From: Hydrogenovibrio crunogenus
GTDB lineage: Bacteria; Pseudomonadota; Gammaproteobacteria; Thiomicrospirales; Thiomicrospiraceae
Length of the DNA: 64,000 bases
Assembly (NCBI RefSeq): GCF_004786015.1
Contig: NZ_CP032096.1
Coordinates: forward strand, 2,232,001 to 2,296,000
Direction: 5' to 3'
Shown here: one piece after another, positions 1-9,187 of the stretch
How positions within the stretch are numbered: position 1 is the stretch's first letter
How the letters are laid out: each line of letters starts with the position of its first letter
Program-made: the position numbers and the translations under genes
The notes under the pieces: generated by a model
Database searches by the model: none
What the model saw: the letters and a program-made list of their open reading frames with translations, nothing else
Told to the model about the DNA's origin: nothing

Positions 1-2022
1 GAACGTACGCTAAGTGAATTCGATCACCTTAATGAACAGGTGCTCGACTTAGAGGCCTCGATTCAGAACCCGACGCGGACTGAGCAATTAGGACAAGTTA
101 AACAATTAATCACAGAATACCAATCTGGTGTGAATGAGTTAAATCAAGCAATTAGCAATCGTAATTTGATCGTTAACAATGACTTGAATGTCATAGGGCC
201 TCAAATAGGCAAATGGGCCGACGACGTCCAGATTTCCATCAAACGTGATCAAGACCGTATCGGACCAGAAGTTCAGGCGTTGAATGACAGCATTATCAGT
301 GCGATGATTATTATTTCAATCATCATTACCGCCCTTTCAACCATCATCGCGATCTTTATTCCTCGCTCCATTGCACGAGGTATCTCCGGCATTCAATCCA
401 CCCTTTCTAAGGTCAGAAAAACCGGTGATTTCTCGATTCGTGCCGATGAAGAACGTCAAGATGAAATCGGTGAAATGGGGCGCTCTGTGAACTTCTTACT
501 GAACAATATGCAAAATGCGATTCAAGAGGCAAATAAAGTCGTCACCGCCCTAGCGAAAGGGCAATTTGACCAGCGTGTTACTGCGGACCTTAATGGTGAT
601 TTAAATACCTTGAAAGAAGGGATTAACGACTCGGCCGATTCAATTGATCAAACCATGAAAGAACTTGGTCGAGTCATGGAATCAATGAACAACGGTGATT
701 TCAACATTACAGTCAATGCCGATGTAGAAGGCGATTTCCTTAAAATGGTGAACAATGTCAGCGCCACCATGAAAGCACTTAACAGCTCCATTTCCGACAT
801 CATCAATGTAATGGATGCGATGCAACAAGGTCAATTCAACAAACGGGTGGAAGCCGAAGCAAAAGGGGATCTACTTACCTTAAAAGAAGGTATCAACACG
901 TCAATGACGGCATTAGACAGCGCGATTGAAGATGTTACGCGAGTGGTCGTTGCCCAATCTGAAGGAGACTTAACACAAAACATCACGGCAGATTACTATG
1001 GTGAGTTGAAGACATTGAAAAATGCCATCAATACCTCTGCTGCCAAACTGACCGATGTGGTTACGAAAGCGATCAATGCCACCAACATTGTGAACAGTGG
1101 TGCCACGGAAGTCGCGCAAGGATCAATGGACTTAAGTCAGCGTGTTCAAGAACAAGCTGCAGCATTGGAAGAAACCTCTTCTACCATGGAAGAGATGAAC
1201 TCTGCCGTTCAGAACAATGCCGAACATGCCAAACAAGCAACCGATGTTGCGCATGATGTTCAGCAGAAATCCACTGAAGGCTCAAGCGTCATGCAACAAA
1301 CCATTGAAGCCATGAATGCGATTCAAGAATCAAGTCATAAAATCTCTGAAATCGTTACCTTAATCGATGGCATTGCTTTCCAAACCAACTTATTGGCGTT
1401 GAACGCTGCGGTTGAAGCCGCTCGCGCCGGTGATCATGGTCGCGGCTTTGCAGTGGTTGCTGGTGAAGTACGTGCCTTGGCGCAGAAGTCAGCCGATGCG
1501 GCTAAAGACATTACCAACCTGATCAATGAAAGTGTGACACGTATTGACCAAGGCACCAAACTGGCATCTGAATCTGGTGAAGTATTATCAACCATCAACC
1601 AATCAATTGATAACGTCGCACAAATGATTGAACACATCGCTCAAGCCTCTGTTCAACAAACAGAAGGGATTGAACAAGCCCATAAAGCCATCAGCCAGAT
1701 AGATGAAGTCACACAGCAAAATGCGGCCTTGGTGGAAGAAACCTCTGCCGCGGCAGAAAGCATGAGTGAACAAGCAGGCATTCTAGAAAAAGACATGGCT
1801 TTCTTTAAAACCGGCAATGTTGCTCAAATCTCAAACACAAAGCCGACACAAAAACCTGTTCAACAATCACAAACGGCTCCTGCGGCGCTACCGTCACCTA
1901 AACAAGAAAAACCAAAAGAGAAACAAAAAGAAACGGCGCCCACTCAGAAACAAGAACCGATAAAAAGCCCTAACAACCCTGCTTCTCAACCAATTAAAGA
2001 AGAAGAATGGAGCGAATTTTAA
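1..2022 (+). CDS. Methyl-accepting chemotaxis protein, poly-HAMP type (5' end outside window)
   Basis: The frame is open from base 1, so the N-terminus lies outside the window. What remains is the end of a periplasmic helical sensor, one membrane helix (about 290-365), a canonical HAMP, and four more HAMP-like repeats, each carrying a G-x-F/L...GDL-x-x-L/M-K-x-x-I/V-N pattern, up to about 1050. The cytoplasmic methyl-accepting hairpin follows, with the conserved tip ([27 protein letters not shown]) at about 1395-1485. A Pro/Gln/Lys-rich flexible tail ends in EWSEF, which fits the aromatic-x-x-aromatic pentapeptide that tethers CheR/CheB in other receptors. It should sense a periplasmic ligand and control CheA. 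No che genes are visible nearby and the ligand cannot be predicted. Confidence 0.95.
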   Translation, partial: ERTLSEFDHLNEQVLDLEASIQNPTRTEQLGQVKQLITEYQSGVNELNQAISNRNLIVNNDLNVIGPQIGKWADDVQISIKRDQDRIGPEVQALNDSIISAMIIISIIITALSTIIAIFIPRSIARGISGIQSTLSKVRKTGDFSIRADEERQDEIGEMGRSVNFLLNNMQNAIQEANKVVTALAKGQFDQRVTADLNGDLNTLKEGINDSADSIDQTMKELGRVMESMNNGDFNITVNADVEGDFLKMVNNVSATMKALNSSISDIINVMDAMQQGQFNKRVEAEAKGDLLTLKEGINTSMTALDSAIEDVTRVVVAQSEGDLTQNITADYYGELKTLKNAINTSAAKLTDVVTKAINATNIVNSGATEVAQGSMDLSQRVQEQAAALEETSSTMEEMNSAVQNNAEHAKQATDVAHDVQQKSTEGSSVMQQTIEAMNAIQESSHKISEIVTLIDGIAFQTNLLALNAAVEAARAGDHGRGFAVVAGEVRALAQKSADAAKDITNLINESVTRIDQGTKLASESGEVLSTINQSIDNVAQMIEHIAQASVQQTEGIEQAHKAISQIDEVTQQNAALVEETSAAAESMSEQAGILEKDMAFFKTGNVAQISNTKPTQKPVQQSQTAPAALPSPKQEKPKEKQKETAPTQKQEPIKSPNNPASQPIKEEEWSEF

Positions 2023-2040
2023 GCTCCGTCGATACCAACG

Positions 2041-2068
2041 AAAAAGGCCAACAAATGTTGGCCTTTTT
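2041..2068. terminator. Bidirectional intrinsic terminator
   Basis: A near-perfect hairpin (stem AAAAAGGCCAACA, two-base loop) has T-runs on both strands. It lies between the convergent chemoreceptor and SppA-like genes and can serve both. Confidence 0.85.
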
Positions 2069-2109
2069 ATTTTAAGCTTTGTGTTATTTAATCAGTCACA
2101 CCTAACGCT

Positions 2110-3078
2110 TCACTCTAAATAAAGATAATAAGACCCAGGTTTTAAATTCATCACCGGGCTTAGTAATTTTGTTTTAACCAAACTCATATCAGGTGATGTA
2201 CTGGGGTTTTCCATACTCGGGCTATACATATTGGCATTCACATTCGGTTCAAAACGATAAGTCACCAAGTCACAACGCTTTGCTCCTCCCAACTCACAAG
2301 CCTTGGACCGGGCATCGGATAAATACCCAACAGAATCTGCCAGGCCTGCTTTTACCGCGTCTTTTCCTAAATAAACTCGAGCTGTTTTAACCGATTGCAT
2401 CTGCGCATCACTCAAGCCACGGTGGGTTTGAACAATGTCATAAAAACGCGTTGCCATTCCATCAATGATTGATTGAAGATACGCATCATCTTGTTTTGTC
2501 ATACGACGAAAAGGCGACCCAGTATCCTTATTGGCACCGGTTTTATAGGTTTTGACTTCAACCCCTATTTTTTCAGAGAGTCCAACCACATTCGGCACAA
2601 CGGTGATTACACCGACCGACCCAGTCAGAGTCGTTGGATGTACCTGAATGGTGTCAGCCGCCATCGAAATATAATAAGCCCCCGAGGCGCCGACATCCAT
2701 CATCTGCACAAAGATTTTCTTGCCGGTTCTCTGTTTAAATGCGAGCAACTCATGATACAAAATATCACTGGTCGTCACCCCGCCGCCAGGCGAATTGATC
2801 CGTAATAAGATGGTTCGAATACTGGCATCTTTTTCTGCCTTACGCAATTGCATCGAAACCCTATCGAGTAATCCAGGGCTTTTCGATAGCAATCCATTCC
2901 CTTCTTCATTGGAAATCGTCCCTTCTACCGGAATCATCAGTACTTTCGCATCTGCATTCGGCGTTTCAATCAATCTTTGTTCTGTTAAGGGTTCATTGTA
3001 GGAGGGCCCCAGTTTAATAGTGGCACAGCCCGACAAAACACTGGCGACACTGATAGCAATTAAGGTTTTTTTGATCAT
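2110..3078 (-). CDS. SppA-like S49 serine peptidase, lipoprotein
   Basis: A 322-residue member of the signal peptide peptidase SppA / protease IV family (S49), which degrades cleaved signal peptides and other membrane-associated substrates with a Ser-Lys dyad. The short form, as here, has one catalytic domain. The likely nucleophile is the Ser in DVGASGAYY and the likely general base is the Lys in GANKDTGSPF. I chose the ATG at 3078 because an AGGAG lies just upstream and it begins a clean lipoprotein signal with lipobox LSGC (Cys18). An upstream ATG at 3123 would add 15 residues that break the signal peptide. The protein is therefore predicted to be anchored on the periplasmic side, unlike E. 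coli SppA, which has a transmembrane anchor. It appears monocistronic. Confidence 0.88.
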   Translation of the reverse strand: MIKKTLIAISVASVLSGCATIKLGPSYNEPLTEQRLIETPNADAKVLMIPVEGTISNEEGNGLLSKSPGLLDRVSMQLRKAEKDASIRTILLRINSPGGGVTTSDILYHELLAFKQRTGKKIFVQMMDVGASGAYYISMAADTIQVHPTTLTGSVGVITVVPNVVGLSEKIGVEVKTYKTGANKDTGSPFRRMTKQDDAYLQSIIDGMATRFYDIVQTHRGLSDAQMQSVKTARVYLGKDAVKAGLADSVGYLSDARSKACELGGAKRCDLVTYRFEPNVNANMYSPSMENPSTSPDMSLVKTKLLSPVMNLKPGSYYLYLE

Positions 3079-3183
3079 CGGGCTCTCCTGACACAAAGCA
3101 ATAAGGTTAACCAATACTAGCATCTTTTGAATTTAAAAAATATCGAAACCCGTAAAAGACCTATTTCTTGAAACCGGAAACAA

Positions 3184-3207
3184 AAAACCACCCAATCGGG
3201 TGGTTTT
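3184..3207 (-). terminator. Intrinsic terminator of the TRAP binding-protein gene
   Basis: The stem AAAACCACCC pairs with GGGTGGTTTT across a four-base loop. On the minus strand it ends in a T-run, just after the TRAP gene stop. Confidence 0.8.
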
Positions 3208-3232
3208 CATCTTTCGTTATATTGATAAAACG

Positions 3233-4333
3233 TTAGAGATTCCGCGCTCGAATAAAGGCGAATTCAGATGCATTTGTCCATTTTGTCACTTGCTCTTTAA
3301 AGGCTTTTTGTGACGCCCATACCTTGGACGATAAAGCATCTCTCGCCGCTTCTTCTTCCACCACTTCGGCCGAAAGCGTTTTTAATTCTTTCAACACTGA
3401 ATCTGGGAAGTGGCGTAACTGAACATCATGCTTTTCAATCAACGTTTGTAACGCTTGTTGATTACGCGCCGTATATTCCGACAACATCTCTAAGTTAGCC
3501 ACTTTCATTGCATTACGCACAATGCTTTGTAAGTCAGCAGGTAATTGATTAAAAGCTTCCTCATTAATCATACATTCCATCGTCGTACCTGGCTCATGCC
3601 AACCCGGTGTGTAGTAATACTTCGCCGCTTTATAGAACCCAAAAGCCAAATCGTTATAAGGTCCAACCCATTCCGTCGCATCCAGCGCCCCAGATTGCAT
3701 AGCTGGGAAAAGCTCTCCTCCAGGCAACGTCACAGGCACACCACCCGCTCTTTTCAAGACTTCGCCACCTAACCCCGGAATACGCATTTTCAGACCTTTC
3801 AAATCTGCCACAGAGTTGATTTCTTTATTAAACCATCCGCCCATTTGCGTACCGGAATTTCCTGCCGGGTTTGGAATCAAACCAAACGGCTTATAAGCTT
3901 CTTCCCACAGCGCCATACCGCCGCCATTATAAAGCCACGCATTCATTTCATCCGGTGTCAGGCCAAACGGAACCGATGAGAAGAAGACCGAAGAAGGAAT
4001 TTTGCCTTTCCAATAATAGGCGCCAGCATGCCCTAATTGCGCATTGCCGCGAGACACGGCATCGAACACCTCAAAAGCCCCGACCAATTCACCTGCGCCA
4101 TAGACTTTGACATGAATTCTTCCGCCAGACATTTCGTTAATCAATTCCGCCACTCGGTTTGCACCCGTCCCCAGGCCTGGGAAGTTTTTTGGCCAAGTCG
4201 TCACCATTTTCCATTCAACGGTTTCCATCGGTTGTGCGGCCTGCGCTTTCGGCTCATCTTTTTGACCACAAGCCGTTAATGCGGTCGTTGCCGTGGCCCC
4301 AGCAATGGCGCCAATAAAATCACGTCTTTTCAT
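3233..4333 (-). CDS. TRAP transporter solute-binding protein, DctP/TakP type, Tat lipoprotein
   Basis: A 366-residue periplasmic binding protein of the TRAP DctP superfamily. The WKMVTTWPKNFPGLGTGA start of the mature domain resembles the subgroup that binds 2-oxo acids and other monocarboxylates (TakP-like). The start at 4333 follows an AAGGAAG ribosome site. It opens with RRDFIG, a twin-arginine signal, followed by a lipobox-like LTAC, so export by Tat and lipid anchoring are both likely. The DctQ/DctM membrane subunits that a TRAP importer needs are not adjacent on either side, so this is an orphan binding protein or its partners lie elsewhere. The palindrome CCAGGCCTGG lies in the coding region at 4171-4180 (Pro-Gly-Leu codons). 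Confidence 0.9.
   Translation of the reverse strand: MKRRDFIGAIAGATATTALTACGQKDEPKAQAAQPMETVEWKMVTTWPKNFPGLGTGANRVAELINEMSGGRIHVKVYGAGELVGAFEVFDAVSRGNAQLGHAGAYYWKGKIPSSVFFSSVPFGLTPDEMNAWLYNGGGMALWEEAYKPFGLIPNPAGNSGTQMGGWFNKEINSVADLKGLKMRIPGLGGEVLKRAGGVPVTLPGGELFPAMQSGALDATEWVGPYNDLAFGFYKAAKYYYTPGWHEPGTTMECMINEEAFNQLPADLQSIVRNAMKVANLEMLSEYTARNQQALQTLIEKHDVQLRHFPDSVLKELKTLSAEVVEEEAARDALSSKVWASQKAFKEQVTKWTNASEFAFIRARNL
4171..4180. repeat. CCAGGCCTGG palindrome (in TRAP binding-protein gene)
   Basis: One of 13 perfect copies in the window. It is read as Pro-Gly-Leu. Confidence 0.9.
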
Positions 4334-4507
4334 GCTACTTCCTTGCAATCAATTTAATTGCTGAATATTTTGCCATTTTTTCAATTGCTTATCTGGGTTA
4401 ATTTTAAAAGGAGTAGATTTTCAATAACGCGACGGCTTTGATATCAGTACAATAGGCCGATAAAAATATGACGATCCAAGTCGTCCATGGAATAAAGGAA
4501 AAACAAA

Positions 4508-4846
4508 ATGACTGTTGAAGAACTCATCAAACAACTCAATCGCCACCCTGTCAATTTTGAAGAGGTGATGGAAACCATTGATGCGCATTATGACTTTACG
4601 CCAACCAAATTCATCAATAGTGAACAGGTCAATGAAGCCAATACCAATAATGGTTCTTGTAAGATTTTTGCGTTCGCTCAATTAAATGACTTAAGCGAAC
4701 AAGCCACATTGAATGCGTTCGGAAACTTTTATACGGTGGATGTCATGCAAAACCCAACAGGCACCGATCATGCGAACATTCGTAACTTTGTTGATAATGG
4801 TTGGGAAGGCATTCGGTTTGAATCGGAAGCACTACAGCCTAAATAA
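4508..4846 (+). CDS. HopJ-family protein
   Basis: A 112-residue protein matching the HopJ family (named after a Pseudomonas type III effector), with the typical F..V...I...Y.FTP..F start, a central NGSCKIFAFA and a GNFYTVDVMQNPTGTDHANIRNF core. Free-living marine gammaproteobacteria without type III secretion commonly carry these genes, so the name should not be read as evidence of virulence. The molecular role is unknown. An AAGGAAAAA ribosome site precedes the ATG. The gene is apparently monocistronic and convergent with the next one. There is no signal peptide or membrane helix, so it is presumably cytoplasmic. Confidence 0.85.
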   Translation: MTVEELIKQLNRHPVNFEEVMETIDAHYDFTPTKFINSEQVNEANTNNGSCKIFAFAQLNDLSEQATLNAFGNFYTVDVMQNPTGTDHANIRNFVDNGWEGIRFESEALQPK

Positions 4847-4883
4847 CTGAATCGTCGATGCGTCTTAACCGACTTAAAAAGGA

Positions 4884-5252
4884 TTAGGAAGCGCTACAGG
4901 CTTCCGGATCAACCGATTTTTTCTCATAAAGATGCAACAGTTTTTCTTTTTCAGCCGGCAAAATGCTTTTAATCTTTAAGCGATACACGTACTCAGTGCC
5001 AATCTCTTGGAGTTGCGAAACAACCAAAGAGCAAATATACACTGTCACACCATCCACTTGAATGTAGCAGTCCTTTAATTTTTGCTGTCGGCTATAATGA
5101 AACGCTTTAGTGCCTTTATTAGGGCAATAAACGCTTAAGCCTTCTTTAAAAAGACAACGTCCGACTAACACATCCTCGCCATAATGAAAACTGAACGGGG
5201 TGGCCACCGGGTCGGAATGAATAATATCTTGTTCAAGGGTGCTATAAAACAT
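4884..5252 (-). CDS. Hypothetical protein, 122 aa
   Basis: I do not recognise this protein. It is soluble and probably rich in beta strands, with five scattered Cys and the segments YCPNKGTKAFHY and YICSLVVSQL. The overall pattern could be a PilZ-like barrel, but the RxxxR and D/NxSxxG motifs that bind c-di-GMP are absent, so I do not name it. An AGAGAAC lies upstream of the ATG. It is convergent with the HopJ-family gene and divergent from cbpA, so it is its own transcription unit. Confidence 0.6.
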   Translation of the reverse strand: MFYSTLEQDIIHSDPVATPFSFHYGEDVLVGRCLFKEGLSVYCPNKGTKAFHYSRQQKLKDCYIQVDGVTVYICSLVVSQLQEIGTEYVYRLKIKSILPAEKEKLLHLYEKKSVDPEACSAS

Positions 5253-5478
5253 GCTGTTCTCTGACAGATTTAAATATAAGATCTAACTTATCCCAATATA
5301 GACAATAATGCATCAACATCCAAGGGATAAATGTAAAAATAATTCATATTTCAATACTATTGAAAGTAATAAAATACCGTGATACCGTTCAAAAGAGCGT
5401 CCGTTTTTCATGTTCTCCCTTGAAAAACAGTCGCTTTGCCCCCATAAGCTAAAGTAGCTTAATTAATTAGGAAAAATG

Positions 5479-6414
5479 ATGGAATACAAAGATTACTATG
5501 AAATCTTAGGTGTCGACCGTAATGCTTCGGAAGCCGATATCAAAAAGGCCTACCGTAAGTTGGCGGGGAAACATCACCCCGACAAACCGTCAGGTGACGA
5601 AACTAAGTTCAAAGAAATCAATGAAGCGTATGAAGTGCTGGGCGATAAAGAAAAACGCCAGATGTTCGATCAACTGGGGCCTAACTATCATAATGGTCAG
5701 AATTTCCAACCACCTCCAGGCTATGAAGATATTTTTGGTGGCGGCGGTTTCGGCGGCGGCCAAGCCGGCGGATTCAGTGACTTTTTCGAATCGATGTTTG
5801 GTGGTGGCTTTGGCGGCCAAGGTGGCTTCGGTCATCAAGGCGGTTTCCAGCAGAAAGGCGACGATCAAATCGTCAAGGTGCTGGTCAGCTTAGAAGACGC
5901 GGTCAGCGGCGCGTCCAAGTCACTCAACCTTCAAGTACCAACGGCCAACAACTACGGCCAGGTGTCTCAGCAACCCAAACAACTGAAAGTTAAAATCCCG
6001 GCCGGCGTCAAGCAAGGCTCGCGTATCCGCTTAAGCGGACAAGGTGCCCCTGGCTATGGCGGTGGCCCGAACGGCGACCTTTATCTGGAAGTCGATTTAC
6101 AAAATCACCCGTTGTATAAGGTTGATGGAGAAGACATCATTCTGAATCTTCCGTTAACACCATGGGAAGCGGCTTTGGGGACAAAAGCAGAAATCCCGAC
6201 CCTGAAAGGCAAGGTGAATATGAACATTCCAGCGGGCACGCAGTCCGGTGCGAAGTTGCGTATTAAAGGCCGCGGTCTTGGTAAAGGCGATAAAGCCGGT
6301 AACCAATACATCGTAATTCAAATCCATACGCCCCCAGCGGACACGGATGAAGCCAAAGCGTTTTATGAAAAAATGGCTAAAGAAATGCCCTTTAACCCAA
6401 GAACGCATTTCTAA
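5479..6414 (+). CDS. cbpA: DnaJ-class co-chaperone CbpA
   Basis: A 311-residue type II J-protein. It has an N-terminal J domain with the HPD motif that stimulates DnaK ATPase, then a Gly/Phe-rich stretch (about residues 85-125), then two C-terminal substrate-binding beta domains. The Cys-rich zinc domain of DnaJ is absent, which makes it CbpA-like. Two ATGs are in tandem (5476 and 5479). I prefer the second because its spacing from AGG (5469-5471) is better and the protein then starts MEYKDYY, as E. coli CbpA starts MELKDYY. No cbpM modulator gene follows. It ends in a bidirectional terminator shared with the TonB receptor gene. Confidence 0.93.
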   Translation: MEYKDYYEILGVDRNASEADIKKAYRKLAGKHHPDKPSGDETKFKEINEAYEVLGDKEKRQMFDQLGPNYHNGQNFQPPPGYEDIFGGGGFGGGQAGGFSDFFESMFGGGFGGQGGFGHQGGFQQKGDDQIVKVLVSLEDAVSGASKSLNLQVPTANNYGQVSQQPKQLKVKIPAGVKQGSRIRLSGQGAPGYGGGPNGDLYLEVDLQNHPLYKVDGEDIILNLPLTPWEAALGTKAEIPTLKGKVNMNIPAGTQSGAKLRIKGRGLGKGDKAGNQYIVIQIHTPPADTDEAKAFYEKMAKEMPFNPRTHF

Positions 6415-6428
6415 GCGAGCCTTAAACC

Positions 6429-6456
6429 AAAAAACCGCCAGGCCTGGCGGTTTTTT
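6429..6456. terminator. Bidirectional terminator built on CCAGGCCTGG
   Basis: A perfect 28-base palindrome (AAAAAACCGCCAGG and its complement) with T-runs on both strands. It separates the convergent cbpA and TonB-receptor genes. Its core at 6438-6447 is the iterated decamer. Confidence 0.9.
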
Positions 6457-6476
6457 ATGTCTGAAGAACGCGCCTT

Positions 6477-8675
6477 TTAAAAGGGCATGCGCGCATTCAA
6501 TTTGAAATTTCGACCCATGCCTAACGCAATGCCTTTATAGGTATCTAAGAAATCCCGATAAGGCGTGTCCAGCACGTTTTCCACCGTCAAATCAAGCCAA
6601 AGCGTCTGTTTATCAAACGCAATACCGGTTCCTGCGCTCAGGTTCCACAACCAATAATCCGATGTGGATGCCGTTCCAAAAGGCAAATTGTCATATTGAC
6701 TGAACGGCTCATAGAGCCCAGCCGCTTTTTTCTCCGCCACATAACGCGTGCCCAATCCGACATACGGTTGCTTCAAGCCGTCAAGGCCCTTAAAGGTATA
6801 TTGCGCATCCAGTGTCGCGTTGTGCGCCGGCATCAACGGCAATTCACGGTCATGTTTCGTATCGCGTCCCCGCATGATTTCGGCGGTTGCACGCCATTGC
6901 AACTGTGCGGTCATTTGGTATTTAGCCGACCATTCCACACCTTGAATCAAAGCATTGGTTTGCGCATTAATCATTTTGCGGTATGGAAACGCCAAACTCT
7001 GCGTGGTTTGACACACCCCTTCATGATCGCAATACAATTCCGTCGCTGTGTTTTCCAGCACAATGTAGTTATCGACCCAATTCGAATAGACGGATAAGGA
7101 GGAATGCAGTTTCGTTGACTGCCAAACGGCTGCCAACTCCGTATTGATGGAGGTTTCCGCTTTCAGGTCGGGGTTCCCCACCTGATAGGCCTGCACACCG
7201 CCATGCGCGCCTGAAGCATACAGCTCAAACACCGAAGGCGCACGGAAACTGCGTCCTACGTTTCCTGTAAACGTCCAATTTGGCGTCGCATGAAACGCCA
7301 ACCCTAAGGCACCAGACCAGTCTGAAAATGTGCGTTCATTATTGGAGGCATCATACACTTGAGTTTCATCCCAGAAATGGGCATTTTCCGCACTGAGTGG
7401 TGCCTTAACCCGATGCGAGTCATAACGCCCTCCGATTTCGACATCCCATTGACCAAATGTTTGCTTTTCCACCATGAAGATGCCCGTCCCATTTTCCGTG
7501 GCGCTCGGGCTCAAATGCCCCGAGCGAAGCTTTTGGTCTTTGTCCAAAAAGCTGACTCCAAATTCACCTGACCACCCTTTAAAATCGGGGTGCTCCACCG
7601 CCAGTTGATAGTCATTACGGTGCACCACCAAATCCAAATATTCCGGATCATTTTCATAAGCCGACATCTGCTCATAGGCCACATCGTGCATCGCTTCACG
7701 CTGGTTTCGGGTGTGTGCGTATGACGGCTTGATGACCCAATCCCCTTGAAAGATTTCCGCCTTTAACTGTGTCTCTTCATTTTTCAGCTTCTGCCCCGCA
7801 GAGGGAATCAGCTCGTACCCCGCTGGATCGGCTTCCACCCCCAGATAGTTTTGTTTCGATTCCCAAAGAGAATGGTGTAATTCCACCGAACCCCAATTCC
7901 CCAGATACCCGACGCCAAACACCGCGGTCTGACCTTCAAAGTTAGTGTAAGGGATTGTGCCGGTTACCAACGGTTTCGAGCCCGCCGGATCCCCCGGTTT
8001 TACCGCACCGGCTTCCGCTGCCTGCGGCGACACAACATTTTCGCCTTTTCTTTTCGTCAAACCCCCGAGCACTGCCACACCATTAGAAGAATATTTTGCT
8101 TTTGCGCCCAGCATGGTTTCATGATTATTTGAATTCACCTCACCCATTAGTGCGCCCGATGTGCGTGTCTCGCCCGGTGCCGCATAATCCAATTGCAGCC
8201 CTTCCACATTCACGGCCGATTTTACGGCCTGACTGGAATACTTAAGACCTTGTGGCCCGCGAATCACTTCCACTTTTTCCATCAACGCGGGGTCCACATT
8301 CGGGTTGTGTCGTGTTCCTTCGGCCTGATACTCCATCGCCACACCGTTAGACAAAACCGGCAACCGTAATGACGTATCGCCTCGCACCACCGGCTTGCCC
8401 GACTGTGACCCCGACCCTAAATTATTCACGCCTGGCAACGTCTCTAAAGAAGCGCCTAACGACGCCGTTCCATTGCGTTCTTTGTCTTTTTTATCCACCG
8501 CTAAATGGGTGGAGGTACTGATGTCAATTGGTTCTAACACGGTTTCCTGCGTGGACTCCACCGAAATCTTATTCAGTTGAGTAACCGTTTTTTTCTGTTC
8601 TATTTCATCCGCATAAGCGAACGGCAAACTGCTGCCAACCACCAATATGGCCGACACAAGCTGATATCGAATCAT
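6477..8675 (-). CDS. TonB-dependent outer-membrane receptor
   Basis: A 732-residue outer-membrane receptor with a signal peptide (cleavage near AYADE), a plug domain at about residues 55-170 (LETLPGVN, PVVRGDTSLRLPVLSNG, VEVIRGPQGLKYSS) and a C-terminal 22-strand barrel ending in Phe. The closing NLSAGTG...VENVLDTPYRDF pattern is typical of the family. A GGAG ribosome site sits before the ATG. The gene follows a small His-containing secreted protein in the same operon, which favours a metal such as zinc over a siderophore. This is inference: the receptor lacks an obvious His-rich loop and no Zur-like site was found upstream. It is functionally similar in layout to ZnuD-type receptors. Confidence 0.9.
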   Translation of the reverse strand: MIRYQLVSAILVVGSSLPFAYADEIEQKKTVTQLNKISVESTQETVLEPIDISTSTHLAVDKKDKERNGTASLGASLETLPGVNNLGSGSQSGKPVVRGDTSLRLPVLSNGVAMEYQAEGTRHNPNVDPALMEKVEVIRGPQGLKYSSQAVKSAVNVEGLQLDYAAPGETRTSGALMGEVNSNNHETMLGAKAKYSSNGVAVLGGLTKRKGENVVSPQAAEAGAVKPGDPAGSKPLVTGTIPYTNFEGQTAVFGVGYLGNWGSVELHHSLWESKQNYLGVEADPAGYELIPSAGQKLKNEETQLKAEIFQGDWVIKPSYAHTRNQREAMHDVAYEQMSAYENDPEYLDLVVHRNDYQLAVEHPDFKGWSGEFGVSFLDKDQKLRSGHLSPSATENGTGIFMVEKQTFGQWDVEIGGRYDSHRVKAPLSAENAHFWDETQVYDASNNERTFSDWSGALGLAFHATPNWTFTGNVGRSFRAPSVFELYASGAHGGVQAYQVGNPDLKAETSINTELAAVWQSTKLHSSLSVYSNWVDNYIVLENTATELYCDHEGVCQTTQSLAFPYRKMINAQTNALIQGVEWSAKYQMTAQLQWRATAEIMRGRDTKHDRELPLMPAHNATLDAQYTFKGLDGLKQPYVGLGTRYVAEKKAAGLYEPFSQYDNLPFGTASTSDYWLWNLSAGTGIAFDKQTLWLDLTVENVLDTPYRDFLDTYKGIALGMGRNFKLNARMPF

Positions 8676-8724
8676 CTGGATTCTCCGAATTGTTTCTTAA
8701 ATTAAAGTTTAAAGGTCTCTAACA

Positions 8725-9042
8725 TTAAGAAAAGGCTGGAGGGGCGCGGCTGGAATAGACAGGAACGACTTCACCCACATAGGCAAAAACCGATTCGGAC
8801 GATTCGAAGTGTCCTTGGAAAGGGCGCTCATTCAGAGCAAAGTCCGGGGTCACATCACTGGATTGATGCTCGACCCCGGTAAAGATATCACACAGTTCAC
8901 TGTGTTCATGAAACGGATGGACTTCCGAATGGATCAATGCACTGAATTGCGCAAACGCCAACACAAAGACGAGCAATAAGCGTCGCCAATGGCTCAACAA
9001 ATGGACAGCGGTATTTTGATTCAATGTCAGATCTTGTTTCAT
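8725..9042 (-). CDS. Small secreted or membrane protein, putative metal chaperone
   Basis: A 105-residue protein with one hydrophobic N-terminal segment (LLLVFVLAFAQFSALIHSE), which could be a signal peptide or anchor. It is followed by a metal-ligand-rich patch, HPFHEHSELCDIF...EHQ, and a C-terminal SRAPPAF. A hydrophobic leader, a His/Cys patch and a terminal RAPP motif are features I associate with small proteins annotated as zinc-uptake-associated chaperones next to TonB receptors or Znu genes. It lies 49 bases upstream of the receptor gene in the same direction, so the two are probably co-transcribed. A periplasmic metal-binding accessory is the best guess, not established. Confidence 0.65.
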   Translation of the reverse strand: MKQDLTLNQNTAVHLLSHWRRLLLVFVLAFAQFSALIHSEVHPFHEHSELCDIFTGVEHQSSDVTPDFALNERPFQGHFESSESVFAYVGEVVPVYSSRAPPAFS

Positions 9043-9126
9043 GAAGATTATTCTAGCCTGTTCAGTAAATAGACTCCACTCAATTTATCGGTTTTATGAC
9101 GACTGAATGAATTCAACTGATCCCAC

Positions 9127-9155
9127 CTGAATTTTTCAACAAATCTGTCTATAAT
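9127..9155 (+). promoter_or_regulatory. Candidate sigma70 promoter of pgm
   Basis: A perfect TATAAT (9150-9155) follows a weak CTGAAT after 17 bases. It lies 32 bases upstream of the pgm start codon. Confidence 0.45.
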
Positions 9156-9187
9156 GAAAATTACCAAGATTAAATAAAGGATGTTCT

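Noticed and set aside
4508..4846. HopJ name as evidence of type III secretion or virulence
   Set aside because: The family is widespread in free-living bacteria, and no secretion genes or chaperone are nearby.
4884..5252. PilZ domain in the 122-residue unknown protein
   Set aside because: It is beta-rich, but it lacks the RxxxR and D/NxSxxG c-di-GMP motifs.
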